Positions 8,655 through 17,518 are shown, counted from the first letter of the stretch. The stretch: 64,000 bases of DNA from Achromobacter xylosoxidans (GCF_002192695.1 NZ_MTLG01000011.1:62001-126000), one strand, 5' to 3'. Program-made: numbers and translations. The notes: a model not told the origin generated them from the sequence alone.

Positions 8655-9521
8655 TCAAGCCGAAGCGGCGCGGGTGCGAGCCTTGGAACGGGCCAGCGCA
8701 TCGCGATCCGCCTTGCGCAAGCGCCCCTTGGCCGACAGGCGCATCAAGGTTCCCAGGGCCACCATCAGGCCGATCACCTCGACCAGCGCCGCCGGAATCC
8801 ACATGGTCAGGCCGCCTATGGTCTGGTCGGTCTGGGCCGACATGGCGATGGCCCGGCCGCATAGCTCGAACAGCGGATAGATATCGCTTTCGGTGAAGGC
8901 GATGACCGCCCCCGCCACCATCTGCGGCAACATCGTCAGCACGGGCGAAATGACCCGGCCGCCCGGCGTCATGGCCGCCGGGGGCGCGGGCCTGCGGTCC
9001 AGGATCAGGTTCCAATACATGAAGCCGCTGATCACCACCGACCAGTTCATCAGGCGGTAGAGACGCCAGTCCAGCATGGAATAGAACTGCACCGACGGGA
9101 TCAGCCAGACCAGCACCAGGAAGACGAACAGCGCCGGCACGAAGATCTTGTGGGTCAGCAGCGTCACCGTGGCGCGGCCGGCGCCCGTGCGCAGGAAGTC
9201 ACGCAGCCGGATACGCCAGCGCATGGGCAGGCCCGCCCGCATGACCTGCCCCGGAAACGCCGCCATGACCAGCAGCGGCCCCAGATGGTGCAGCACCAGA
9301 TGCTGGATGCGGTGGATGAAGAACATGCGCTCGGCGTAGTAGTCCAGCCGGGTGTGCATGGACAGGTACAGCAGCACCATGCCCGTCCAGAACAGGATGC
9401 GGCGGGCGGCGGTCACGTGATGGACCTTTTGGCCGCGCACGAACAGCACGATGGCCACCAGGAAGGAGGCCACCAGCGTGGGAGAAAACTCCCAGGGTAT
9501 GAGCCATTCGAGACTATCCAT
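8655..9521 (-). CDS. CtaG-family cytochrome c oxidase assembly protein
   Basis: A roughly 288-residue polytopic membrane protein of the caa3-type CtaG family, with about seven hydrophobic helices and conserved histidines in HRIQHLVLHHLGPLLV, a hallmark of this family and possibly copper-binding. It is distinct from the Cox11-type CtaG. The role is inferred from family: assembly of haem-copper oxidases or copper handling. MDSLEWL at 9521 is preferred over the ATG 9 nt upstream. It is downstream of the porin gene on the same strand. Confidence 0.8.
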   Translation of the reverse strand: MDSLEWLIPWEFSPTLVASFLVAIVLFVRGQKVHHVTAARRILFWTGMVLLYLSMHTRLDYYAERMFFIHRIQHLVLHHLGPLLVMAAFPGQVMRAGLPMRWRIRLRDFLRTGAGRATVTLLTHKIFVPALFVFLVLVWLIPSVQFYSMLDWRLYRLMNWSVVISGFMYWNLILDRRPAPPAAMTPGGRVISPVLTMLPQMVAGAVIAFTESDIYPLFELCGRAIAMSAQTDQTIGGLTMWIPAALVEVIGLMVALGTLMRLSAKGRLRKADRDALARSKARTRAASA

Positions 9522-9617
9522 GCAAACCATCCGGAAAACGTCGGGGCTGTACGAGGACGGGCGCGCTGCGCCGCACCCGCCGATTGTAGTTGACCCCGGC
9601 CCGCCCTTCCCCGGCGC

Positions 9618-10721
9618 TCAGAAACGGTGCGAAATGCCCGTGCCCACGCGCGTGGTGTGCGAATGGGCAGGATCGAACTGGTCGTCCAGCGTGTAGTTCG
9701 ACGCGTAGCCGGCAAAAGCATAGAGCGTCGTGCGCGGGGACAGGCCGTAGGTATAGCCCAGAGTCACCACCTGCGCATTGCGCGCCGTCATGCCGTTGTC
9801 CCAATGCCAGTCCGGGTGCGCCAGCGACCATTGCAGCAGCACGGCGCCGGGCCCGACCGGCACGCTGGCGCCGACCAGCCAGGCATTGACCGTGCCGCCG
9901 CGCACGAAGGCGGCCGGCCCCAGGCCCATGCCCAGCCCGTCCGGATCGCCGCCGTCCAGCCCGACGTCGCCGTTGCGCTGGCGCGACCAGGCCAGGGACA
10001 GTTTCAGCACCTCGAAATCGTAGGAGACGCCCAGCTGCACCGCCTGCGGCCGGCCGTTGCTGCCCGGCGGGGCGTCGGCCAGGCGTAGCTGGTCCCAGGT
10101 GGCGACCGCCAGCAAGGGGCCGTCCTCGTATTTCAGGCCCAGGCTGAGCGCGCGGTTGTTGTTGGCGGTGCGGAAGCGCTCCTGGCCGTCGGCGTCGAAG
10201 GAATAGCCGATGCCGGCCTGAAACCCCTGCCAGACCGGGCTGTAGTAATTGACCAGGTTGCTGAACTGGTAGTTATCGGACGCCTTGAAGGTGGCGCCCA
10301 TGCCCATTTCCTTCCAGGACGCGATTTCCAGGGAGTTGCCGTAGACCTGGCCTATCGTGTGCTGGCGCCCCAGCCGCAATTCTCCATAGCTGTCATGGCC
10401 CAGGCCGACCCAGGCGGCGTAGTTGAAAAGGCGGTCGTCGTCAGCCCGCTTGCCCGATGAGGGATCGAAGCCGCTTTCCAGCTGGAACCTGGCGCTCCAG
10501 CCCCCGCCCATGTCTTCCGCCCCCGTCAGGCCCCACAGCGAGTCGGTCAACCCGCCATTGAGCAGCCCGCCATGGCTGCCCTGCCCCGAGACCGTGGTGA
10601 CGGCCACGCCCGCGTCCACCACGCCATACAGTCTCAGCCCCTGCGCGGTATCGGCGCCGCGCGCCGCCAGGGGAAGGGCCAGGCCCGCCGCCATCAGCGC
10701 GGCAAAAGTAGCGATTCTCAT
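9618..10721 (-). CDS. Gram-negative general porin (OmpC/Porin_4 type)
   Basis: A 367-residue outer-membrane barrel. Seen: a signal peptide (residues 1-22, cleavage near AARGAD), a beginning LRLYGVVDAGVAV strand typical of Burkholderiales porins, repeated amphipathic beta-strands, LRLGRQHT (the constriction-zone arginine motif), and a C-terminal GISHRF ending in Phe as required for BAM recognition. The start at 10721 is fixed by AAGGAG six nt upstream. The loops differ among porins, so solute preference is unknown. Confidence 0.9.
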   Translation of the reverse strand: MRIATFAALMAAGLALPLAARGADTAQGLRLYGVVDAGVAVTTVSGQGSHGGLLNGGLTDSLWGLTGAEDMGGGWSARFQLESGFDPSSGKRADDDRLFNYAAWVGLGHDSYGELRLGRQHTIGQVYGNSLEIASWKEMGMGATFKASDNYQFSNLVNYYSPVWQGFQAGIGYSFDADGQERFRTANNNRALSLGLKYEDGPLLAVATWDQLRLADAPPGSNGRPQAVQLGVSYDFEVLKLSLAWSRQRNGDVGLDGGDPDGLGMGLGPAAFVRGGTVNAWLVGASVPVGPGAVLLQWSLAHPDWHWDNGMTARNAQVVTLGYTYGLSPRTTLYAFAGYASNYTLDDQFDPAHSHTTRVGTGISHRF

Positions 10722-10770
10722 GCGTTTCTCCTTGCGCGGCGGGCTTGCGTCCGCCGCGGGCCTCATCTAC

Positions 10771-13569
10771 TTATTGCCAGCCGTAGCGCCGGACCCAGAT
10801 TCCCTTCAGCAACTGCGTCAGCGCGCAGTAGGCCAACAGGATGCCGACCAGCCAGGGGAAGTAGCTCCAGGGCAGCGCCTGCAGCTGGAGATACCCGGCC
10901 AAGGGCGAGAACGGCAGCAGGAGCCCCATCGTCACCACCATCAAGGTCATGCCCATCAGCGGCCAGGCGGCGCGGCTTTGCAGGAACGGGATCTTGCGTG
11001 TGCGGATCATATGGACGATGAGCGTCTGCGACAACAGGCCTTCGACGAACCAGCCCGACTGGAACAGCGTCTGGTGTTCGGGCGAGTTGGCCTGGAAAAC
11101 GTACCACATGAGCGCATAGGTAGCGATGTCGAACAAGGAGCTGATCGGACCGAAGAACACCATGAAGCGGCCCAGGCCGTCCGGATCCCATTGCTGGGGC
11201 TTCTTCAACAGTTCTTCGTCGACATTGTCGAACGGGATCGCCGTCTGGGAAATGTCGTACATCAAGTTCTGCACCAGCAGATGGATGGGCAGCATGGGCA
11301 GGAACGGCAGGAAGGCGCTGGCCACCAGGACCGAGAAGACATTGCCGAAGTTCGAGCTGGCCGTCATCTTCAGGTACTTGAGCATGTTGCAGAAGGTCTT
11401 GCGGCCTTCGATGACGCCGTCCTCCAGCACCATCAGGCTCTTTTCCAGCAGGATGATGTCCGCGGCCTCTTTCGAGATATCGACCGCCGAATCCACGGAA
11501 ATGCCCACGTCCGCCGCCCGCAGGGCCGGTGCATCGTTGATGCCGTCGCCCATGAAGCCCACGGTGTTGCCCTGGTCCCGCAGGCTGCGCACGATGCGTT
11601 CCTTGTGGGCCGGCGTCAGGCGGGCGAAGACGTTGGCCTCGCGCACCGCCGCGGCCAGTTGCGCCTCGTCCATCGCCTCGATCTCGGCGCCCAGGTAGAC
11701 CTTGCGCACCTCGAAATCCACCTCGCGGCAGACCTTCTGCGTCACCAGTTCGACGTCGCCGGTCAGCACCTTCACTTCGATGCCGGAATCCTTAAGCGCC
11801 TTCAGCGCGGGGGCGGTCGATTCCTTCGGGGGATCCAGGAAAGCCATGTACCCGACCAGCACCAGGTCGGACTCGTCGGCAACGCCATAGGTTTGCTGGG
11901 TGGGCGGCAGTTCCTTGACGCCGACCGCGATCACCCGCAGACCGTCGCGGTTCAGGTCCGCCGTCACCCGGCGGATGTCGGCCCGGCGAGCATCGGTCAG
12001 CAAATGCTCTTCGTGGCCCACGCGCAGGCGGGTGCAGACCGCCAGCATCTCTTCCAGCGCGCCCTTGCAGATCAATTCATGGTGCTCGCGGCCGTTCTCG
12101 GTCTCGTTGACCACCACCGACATGCGGCGCCGCGAAAAGTCGAAGGGGATCTCGTCGACCTTGCGGTACTTCGCCGCCAGGTCCAGCTTGCGCTCGACCT
12201 CGGCGTGCTGCAGCACCGCCACGTCCAGCAGGTTCTTCAAACCGGTCTGGTAGTAGCTGTTGAGATAGGCGTAGGCCAGCACGTCGTCGCTGCTGGCGCC
12301 GTAGACGTCGGTGTGGCGCTCCAGCACGATGCGGTCCTGGGTCAGGGTGCCGGTCTTGTCGGTGCACAGCACGTTCATCGCGCCCAGGTTCTGGATCGCG
12401 TCCAGCCGCTTGACCACGACCTTGCGGCGCGACATGCGCACGGCGCCCTTGGCCAGCGTGGCCGTGACGATCATGGGCAGCATTTCGGGCGTCAGGCCCA
12501 CGGCGATGGCCAGCGCGAACAGCAGCGCCTCCATCCAGTCGCCCTTGGTAAAGCCGTTGATCAGCATGACGATGGGCGCCATAACCAGCATGAAACGGAT
12601 CAGCACCCAGCTCACGCGGTTGATGCCCTGCTGGAACTGGGTCGGCGCGCGGCTGGTCTGTGTGACGCGTCCGGCCAACTGGCCGAAATAGCTGCGCGAG
12701 CCGGTGGCCACCACCAGGGCGCTGCCCGAGCCGCTGACCACGTTGGTGCCCATGAACGCCATGTTCTCGAGTTCCAGCGCGTTGGCGGTCTCGGTTCGCT
12801 GCGTGGCGTACTTTTCGACGGGCAGCGATTCGCCTGTCAGCGCGGCCTGCGCGATGAACAGATCCTTGGCGTTCAGGATGCGGCAATCGGCGGGAATCAT
12901 GTCGCCCGCGGACAGCAGCACCACGTCGCCCGGCACCAGGTCCGCCAGCGGCACCTCGATTTGCCGCGAGCCGCTGACATGCAGCGCCACGCCAAAGTAG
13001 CGGCGGGCATCGCCTTCGGCATCGGTCGCGGGGTCGCTGCGCAGCACGGTGGCGGTGTTCTGCACCATGGCCTTGAGTGCCTCGGCGGCGCGGTTGGAGC
13101 GCCGTTCCTGCGCGAAACGCAGCACGGTGGAGATGAGCACCATGAATCCGATGACGAAGACCGCCTTCCAGGACTGCTCGTCCGGCTCGGCCATGCGCAC
13201 GTCGGTGAGCCAGGACAGCGTCGCCAGCGCGGTCAGCAGCAGGTTGAACGGATTGCGGTAGGACAGCCAAAGGTGGGAATACCAGGGCAGCGGCTTTTCG
13301 TGGTCGACCTCGTTGGCGCCGTAGCGTTCACGCGCGGTCTGCGCCTGGGCCTCCGACAGTCCGCCACGGCTGCTGCCGAACAGGGCGAACAAGGCGCCGA
13401 ACCCCATGCGCGACAGGTCCAGCGTTTGACGGTTGGCGTGACGCGCGGTATCGGAGGACGCGGCGGCGGCCGTGGCGCCGCGCTCGGGCATGGGCGAGCG
13501 GCGGAAGTGTCTGGCGCTATGGCGCAGGCCCGCCGCCGACGTAAAGAAGGACTTGAGAAACTTGAACAT
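10771..13569 (-). CDS. mgtA: Magnesium-transporting P-type ATPase (MgtA/MgtB)
   Basis: A 932-residue P3B-type ATPase importing Mg2+. Seen: the phosphorylation motif CTDKTGTLTQD with Asp404, the TGES loop (ALTGESLPVEK), the hinge GDGINDAPAL, and a cation-ATPase N-terminal region (GLSEAQAQTARERYGANEV). About ten membrane segments and overall length fit MgtA/MgtB. The poorly conserved first 70 residues are typical of the family. A long hairpin-rich leader precedes it, and an MgtC-C-terminal-like gene lies upstream on the same strand, so Mg2+-responsive expression is likely. Confidence 0.93.
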   Translation of the reverse strand: MFKFLKSFFTSAAGLRHSARHFRRSPMPERGATAAAASSDTARHANRQTLDLSRMGFGALFALFGSSRGGLSEAQAQTARERYGANEVDHEKPLPWYSHLWLSYRNPFNLLLTALATLSWLTDVRMAEPDEQSWKAVFVIGFMVLISTVLRFAQERRSNRAAEALKAMVQNTATVLRSDPATDAEGDARRYFGVALHVSGSRQIEVPLADLVPGDVVLLSAGDMIPADCRILNAKDLFIAQAALTGESLPVEKYATQRTETANALELENMAFMGTNVVSGSGSALVVATGSRSYFGQLAGRVTQTSRAPTQFQQGINRVSWVLIRFMLVMAPIVMLINGFTKGDWMEALLFALAIAVGLTPEMLPMIVTATLAKGAVRMSRRKVVVKRLDAIQNLGAMNVLCTDKTGTLTQDRIVLERHTDVYGASSDDVLAYAYLNSYYQTGLKNLLDVAVLQHAEVERKLDLAAKYRKVDEIPFDFSRRRMSVVVNETENGREHHELICKGALEEMLAVCTRLRVGHEEHLLTDARRADIRRVTADLNRDGLRVIAVGVKELPPTQQTYGVADESDLVLVGYMAFLDPPKESTAPALKALKDSGIEVKVLTGDVELVTQKVCREVDFEVRKVYLGAEIEAMDEAQLAAAVREANVFARLTPAHKERIVRSLRDQGNTVGFMGDGINDAPALRAADVGISVDSAVDISKEAADIILLEKSLMVLEDGVIEGRKTFCNMLKYLKMTASSNFGNVFSVLVASAFLPFLPMLPIHLLVQNLMYDISQTAIPFDNVDEELLKKPQQWDPDGLGRFMVFFGPISSLFDIATYALMWYVFQANSPEHQTLFQSGWFVEGLLSQTLIVHMIRTRKIPFLQSRAAWPLMGMTLMVVTMGLLLPFSPLAGYLQLQALPWSYFPWLVGILLAYCALTQLLKGIWVRRYGWQ

Positions 13570-13990
13570 CGGAGTGCTCCGGTTGTACGTGTAGTTGTCG
13601 GAGACACGGACGACCCTGCCCTCTGCTGCCCGCGCGCAGGCAGCAGCGGTCCGCGGCTTTCGCGCAGAAAGCCGTCAATCCACCGCATACAGGCGTGCGC
13701 AGGCACCGGAGCAATGTTGCCGGTATCCGGATCGCATGAAATGCGCCGGGTGCGGAAAACGGAAGGGAGCTAGCGGGGGAATCGGTACCGGCGGCGAAAG
13801 CGCACGAAACGTGGGCCAGGCCGGCGATTCTTGGCTGCGGACTCCGTACGGGCCAGGATGACTATCCTGCCTGTCGGCTCGCAGCGAGTGGACAGGTCAG
13901 GCAGGCATGCCGGCGCCGCGCACTGGGCGCAATCGAGGCTCGGGGTCTAAGGCACTGGGCATGATCTCTCCTGTGGAAGAAAGGGCGGCC
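13570..13990 (-). promoter_or_regulatory. Long structured leader/intergenic region upstream of mgtA
   Basis: About 420 nt without a convincing gene between the small ACT-like gene and mgtA. It holds three strong stems: 13623-13646 (CTGCTGCC / GGCAGCAG), 13654-13674 (CGGCTTTC / GAAAGCCG, 5-nt loop), and 13867-13907 (CCTGCCTGTC paired with GACAGG-t-CAGG around an inner CTCG-CAG-CGAG stem). It does not match the M-box consensus. Enteric mgtA uses a Mg2+/proline-sensing leader; an analogous attenuator here is an inference. Confidence 0.5.
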
Positions 13991-14341
13991 TCAGGCCAGC
14001 GCGGCCTGCGTGGCCGGCGTAGTCTGGGTGCCGAAATGCACGTGGCGCACGGCGGGATTGGCGCTCAGGCGGCGCGCCTGCGACATCAGTTCGCCCCGCA
14101 GCTCCGGGGGGCAATTGACGGTGATGCAGGCCGACGCCATGCCAGGATCCCGGCCCTGGTCGATCTGCACTTGCGAGACGTCCAGGCCGGCGGCGCTGAA
14201 GTCCAGGCAGATCTGCTTGCGCAAGGCGCCCAGCTCGTCGCGCGGACAGATGACCGTCAGGCGCGAAGTGCCGCGGCGGCGGCCCAGGGCGGTGGCGCGG
14301 TCCACGCCGGCGCGGCGTAGGAACAAGTCGAAGAAACGCAT
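13991..14341 (-). CDS. Small ACT-like protein resembling the MgtC C-terminal domain
   Basis: A 116-residue soluble protein. After a short basic start (MRFFDLFLRRAGVD) it has a beta-alpha-beta pattern: SRLTVICPRDELGALRKQIC, then AAGLDVSQVQID, then ACITVNCPPELRGELMSQAR and a closing NPAVRHVHFG. This order resembles the cytosolic ACT-like C-terminal domain of MgtC/SapB proteins, here without any membrane part. The ATG at 14341 is chosen because GGAGGT sits 6 nt upstream. It precedes mgtA on the same strand, suggesting a partner or regulator of Mg2+ uptake (inference). It could equally be an uncharacterised ACT-fold protein. Confidence 0.65.
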   Translation of the reverse strand: MRFFDLFLRRAGVDRATALGRRRGTSRLTVICPRDELGALRKQICLDFSAAGLDVSQVQIDQGRDPGMASACITVNCPPELRGELMSQARRLSANPAVRHVHFGTQTTPATQAALA

Positions 14342-14552
14342 AACGACCTCCATTGCAAGAATGGGGAGCGTGATCGCGAATACGCGCGCAACCGCGCTGC
14401 GCGTGGCGGACAGGCACGAGGAAAACGTGCGCGAACGCTGACGCTGCGGCTGAAGCGGCGGTTCTGGCGGTTTACGTTGGGGAGGTTCCCGGCAAGCCGC
14501 TGGCTTGCGCGATTGCCCGGGCTTGCGCCTGGAGCTTGGGATACAACCGCAA

Positions 14553-14603
14553 CCTGTTCAACAGGCTGCGGCAGACGGAGTTCTGCGTGGACCTGTTAAA
14601 CAG
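14553..14603. promoter_or_regulatory. Two CTGTT-N-AACAG palindromes upstream of the mgtA operon
   Basis: CCTGTTCAACAGG at 14553-14565 and CTGTTAAACAG at 14593-14603 are near-identical palindromes 39 nt apart, upstream of the ACT-like/mgtA genes. A third dyad, GTCGAT-N5-ATCGAC, follows at 14608-14624. Spacing and symmetry suggest operator sites for an unknown dimeric regulator. The remaining bases between 14342 and 14742 show no gene. Confidence 0.45.
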
Positions 14604-14742
14604 CGACGTCGATGCAAGATCGACAACTTTCGCCGGAATCGGTATTCACGAAGACTGCTCCTGGGATGGATAACGGGCAAGATTTTACGCGGGTTTCCAC
14701 TTATGGACAAGGCTTTTGGCGCTGAAGCCTGCCTGAATTCGG

Positions 14743-14770
14743 AAAAAAGCCGCGGGGGGCCGAAGCCCCA
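14743..14770 (-). terminator. Intrinsic terminator of the cation exchanger gene
   Basis: On the minus strand GGGGC, loop TTCG, GCCCC is followed by a short GC stretch and six Ts, 15 nt after the exchanger stop codon. The UUCG-type tetraloop and T-run fit a Rho-independent terminator. Confidence 0.65.
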
Positions 14771-14784
14771 CGCACCCAGCGCCG

Positions 14785-15867
14785 TCAAACGTAGAAATGC
14801 CAGCCCAGGTAGGCGGCGAACACGGCATACAGGCCGCCCACCGCCGACAACGCCGGCACGCTCATGGCCGAGCGGCGGAAACGCAGCCACAGCAGGCCGA
14901 TCGACAGCATCGTGAACAGGCCCGCCGCAAGCAAGGGCGCGTCCAGCAGCCAGGGCGTCATGAAGATGCCCAGCGCGCTGGGGATGGTCGCCTGGATCAT
15001 CATGGCGCCCGAGATGTTGGCCAGCGCCAGCCGTTCCTTGCCCTGACGCACCCAGATCAGCGCGTTCATGATTTCCGGCAGCTCGGTCGCCACCGGGGCC
15101 AGCAACAGGGCGGCCACATGGGGCGATGCGCCCATGGCCACGCCCAGCAGCTCGATCTGGTTCACGAACACATGCGATGCCCCGGCGATCACGACCAGGG
15201 CCATCACCGTCTGCGTGACCGCCCAGAACATGCTCGGGTCCTGGTCGCGCGGGCGCAGCTTCAGCGGCTCCAGATCCTCGCTGTCCAGGCTCGCCTCGTC
15301 GTTGCTGAGCTCGCGCTTGACGTAAAGGCCGTAGGTGGCAAGGAACAGGATGCCCAGCCAGGGCTTCCAGGCAAAGGCCAGCAGGCCCAGCCCCACCTTG
15401 AAGAGGAAGATGCCCATGAACCAGGCCTGGTCGCGGGCCAGCCGGCGCTGGTCCGCGTTGATACAGTCCGCCTGCGTGGCCCGTCCCCGGCGCGCGCGCC
15501 ACAGGGCCAGGCCCACCACCGCATAGGCCAGCGTGGCCAGCACCAGCGGGCCGCCCATGGCGGCGCCCACGCCTATGTCTTTTTGCTCGGGGGTTTCGCC
15601 GAACACGACGGCCATGAAGGTCACGGCGCTTTCCGGCAGGGCCGTGCCGAACGCGGCGAGCACGGTGCCGGTGGCGGTGGCGCCCAACTGGAAGCGATGG
15701 CCGACCCACTCGACGCCGTTCACGAAGAACTCGCAGGCGAAGTAGATCACTGCCGCTGACAGGAAAAACAGGAACAGGGTGAGAAACATATAGGCGAGCC
15801 GGACGAGCAGAAACCAATTGGCGCGACGTCGCGGCTCGCCCGGCTGGGGTGAACGCAACGCGGCCAA
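14785..15867 (-). CDS. CaCA-family Na+/Ca2+-type cation exchanger
   Basis: A roughly 360-residue inner-membrane antiporter with two alpha-repeats: AAFGTALPESAVTFMAVV and PVATELPEIMNALIWV, each with the conserved acidic residue that binds the cation. Helices number about ten, split by a charged cytosolic loop (DEASLDSEDLEPLKLRPRD). A yybP-ykoY riboswitch directly upstream argues that it exports Mn2+ or another divalent cation rather than housekeeping Ca2+. The start is uncertain: the TTG at 15867 falls inside the aptamer's 3' strand, and an ATG at 15789 would remove 26 residues. Confidence 0.85.
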   Translation of the reverse strand: MAALRSPQPGEPRRRANWFLLVRLAYMFLTLFLFFLSAAVIYFACEFFVNGVEWVGHRFQLGATATGTVLAAFGTALPESAVTFMAVVFGETPEQKDIGVGAAMGGPLVLATLAYAVVGLALWRARRGRATQADCINADQRRLARDQAWFMGIFLFKVGLGLLAFAWKPWLGILFLATYGLYVKRELSNDEASLDSEDLEPLKLRPRDQDPSMFWAVTQTVMALVVIAGASHVFVNQIELLGVAMGASPHVAALLLAPVATELPEIMNALIWVRQGKERLALANISGAMMIQATIPSALGIFMTPWLLDAPLLAAGLFTMLSIGLLWLRFRRSAMSVPALSAVGGLYAVFAAYLGWHFYV

Positions 15868-16017
15868 AGGTCTCGCCTGGCTGATCCATGCGGCGGGTGC
15901 CGCCGTGCATGGATACCGCTACTAGCGCCATGGAGTCCTAGCGGCTGCTACGCAGCGCTGAACCACCAAGTCTGTTGACGCTAGCTCCTTTGCGGGGACA
16001 AAGGATGGCTACTCCCC
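15862..16017 (-). ncRNA. yybP-ykoY (manganese-type) riboswitch
   Basis: Read on the minus strand, the element opens with GGGGAGTAGC and closes with GCATGGAT...GCGAGACCTTTGG, the two conserved boxes of the yybP-ykoY family. Between them are a CCTTTG/CAAAGG stem, GCTAGCGTCAACAGAC, and a strong CATGC-GGCGG-CACCCGCC-GCATG hairpin. Family members sense Mn2+ and control mntP, alx and cation exporters. It lies immediately before the CaCA exchanger, as expected. Identified by eye, without a covariance search. Confidence 0.78.
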
Positions 16018-16158
16018 AATGACAGAGCGGCGATTGTAGCAGCTTGCCCCGCGCGGTCCAGCGAATTCCGCGAGCCCTGCATGGGGTGTCGTATCCCGGG
16101 GATGGCGGGTAAAGTAAACGGCATCATCACCTTGCCGGGGTTCGCGCCCCAATCCGCC

Positions 16159-17502
16159 ATGAGCCTGCCTCCCGACGACATCGCCCCTTACGCCGCGCGG
16201 CGCCAACGCCTGATGGCGCATATGCGGGCCGAAGGCGGCGGCATCGCCATACTGGCCACCGCCCCGGAGGCCACGCGCAACCGTGACGCGGAATATCCCT
16301 ACCGGCACGACAGCGACTTCTTCTACCTGACCGGATTCACCGAACCCGGCGCCTGGCTGGTGCTGATCGCGGGCGCAACCGACCGCGCCCTGCTCTTCTG
16401 CCGTCCGCGCCATATCGAACATGAAATCTGGGAGGGCAAGCGTTTCGGCCCCGAGGCGGCCGCGGCGCATTTCGGTTTCGACGACGCCCATCCGCTCGAT
16501 GCGCTGGACGAACTGATGCCCGCGCTGCTGCAGGACCACGCCACCTTGTACGCCCCCCTGGCTGGCGACAAGCGCCACGACGGCCGCCTGCATCGCTGGC
16601 TGGCCGCGGCCCGCGAAGCCAGCCGCGGCGGCCATGCGCCGCCCGCGCGCCAACAGGACATCCGGCCGCTGCTGGCCGAGATGCGGCTGATCAAGGACGC
16701 CACGGAAATCGCCGCGATGCGGCGCGCGGCCAAGATCTCGGCCGGCGCCCACGTGCGCGCCATGCGCATCGCCCGCCCCGGCATGCACGAGTACGAAATC
16801 GAGGCCGAACTGCTGTACGAATTCCGCCGCCACGGCGCGCAATCGGTGGCCTACAACAGCATCGTGGCCGCCGGCGCCAATGCCTGCGTGCTGCACTATC
16901 CGGCTGGCGAAGCCGTCCTGCGTGACGGCGACCTGGTGCTGATCGACGCGGGCTGCGAGGTCGACAGCTACGCCAGCGACATCACCCGGACCTTTCCCGT
17001 GAACGGCCGCTACAGCGGTCCGCAGCGCGCGCTGTACGACCTGACGGTGGCAGCCCAGGATGCCGCCGCCCAGGCCACGGCGCCCGGCCGCGGCTTCAAC
17101 GACGGACACCAGGCTGCCCTGCGCGTCCTGGCGCAGGGCATGCTGGACCTGAAGCTCCTGAAGGGTTCGCTGGACGGCGTGCTGGAATCCGGCGACTACA
17201 GCCGCTTCTACATGCACCGCACCGGCCACTGGCTGGGCCTGGACGTGCATGACGTGGGCGACTACCGCCAGCCCGGTCCGGCCCACGGCGCCGAGCGGCC
17301 CTGGCGCAAGCTGGAGGCGGGCATGATGCTGACGATCGAACCCGGCATCTACGTGCGGCCCGCCGACGACGTGCCCGAAGCCTACTGGAACATCGGCATC
17401 CGTACCGAAGACGACGCGCTGGTGACGGACGAAGGCTGCGAACTCATCACCCGCGGCGTGCCGGTGCAGGCCGGTGAAATCGAAGCGCTGATGCGCGAAT
17501 AG
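16159..17502 (+). CDS. pepP: Xaa-Pro aminopeptidase P
   Basis: A 447-residue M24B metallopeptidase removing N-terminal residues before proline. The N-terminal creatinase-like domain includes YRHDSDFFYLTGF. The C-terminal pita-bread domain has the five metal ligands in order: two Asp (LIDAGCEVDSYASDITRTF), His (HRTGHWLGLDVHD), Glu (TIEPGIYV) and Glu (IGIRTEDDALV). ATG 16159 is chosen because family proteins begin shortly before the YAARRQRLM helix; the ATG at 16081 is possible. In many proteobacteria pepP neighbours ubiH, as here two genes downstream. Confidence 0.93.
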   Translation: MSLPPDDIAPYAARRQRLMAHMRAEGGGIAILATAPEATRNRDAEYPYRHDSDFFYLTGFTEPGAWLVLIAGATDRALLFCRPRHIEHEIWEGKRFGPEAAAAHFGFDDAHPLDALDELMPALLQDHATLYAPLAGDKRHDGRLHRWLAAAREASRGGHAPPARQQDIRPLLAEMRLIKDATEIAAMRRAAKISAGAHVRAMRIARPGMHEYEIEAELLYEFRRHGAQSVAYNSIVAAGANACVLHYPAGEAVLRDGDLVLIDAGCEVDSYASDITRTFPVNGRYSGPQRALYDLTVAAQDAAAQATAPGRGFNDGHQAALRVLAQGMLDLKLLKGSLDGVLESGDYSRFYMHRTGHWLGLDVHDVGDYRQPGPAHGAERPWRKLEAGMMLTIEPGIYVRPADDVPEAYWNIGIRTEDDALVTDEGCELITRGVPVQAGEIEALMRE

Positions 17503-17503
17503 A

Positions 17504-17518
17504 CTGGCGGCGCGCCAG
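17504..17518. terminator. Short hairpin between pepP and the convergent TM2 gene
   Basis: CTGGCG, loop GCG, CGCCAG lies just after the pepP stop in the 23-nt gap before the convergent gene's end. There is no T-run; weak terminator candidate. Confidence 0.35.

Noticed and set aside
13517..13714. Possible 65-codon leader peptide before mgtA
   Set aside because: It overlaps the mgtA start in another frame, is Cys/Arg-rich and has no ribosome binding site; not supported.
10423..13773. Open frame of 1116 codons on the plus strand
   Set aside because: It is antisense to the clearly functional mgtA and porin genes; its His/Gln/Arg/Ala-rich composition is that of a reverse reading in high-GC DNA.
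13570..13990. M-box (ykoK) Mg2+ riboswitch before mgtA
   Set aside because: A CGCTGCTGCC string resembles part of the M-box, but the other conserved blocks are absent; only hairpins are claimed.
14558..15931. Long minus-strand frame covering the cation exchanger
   Set aside because: Different frame from the exchanger; Arg/Gly-rich with no recognisable domain.
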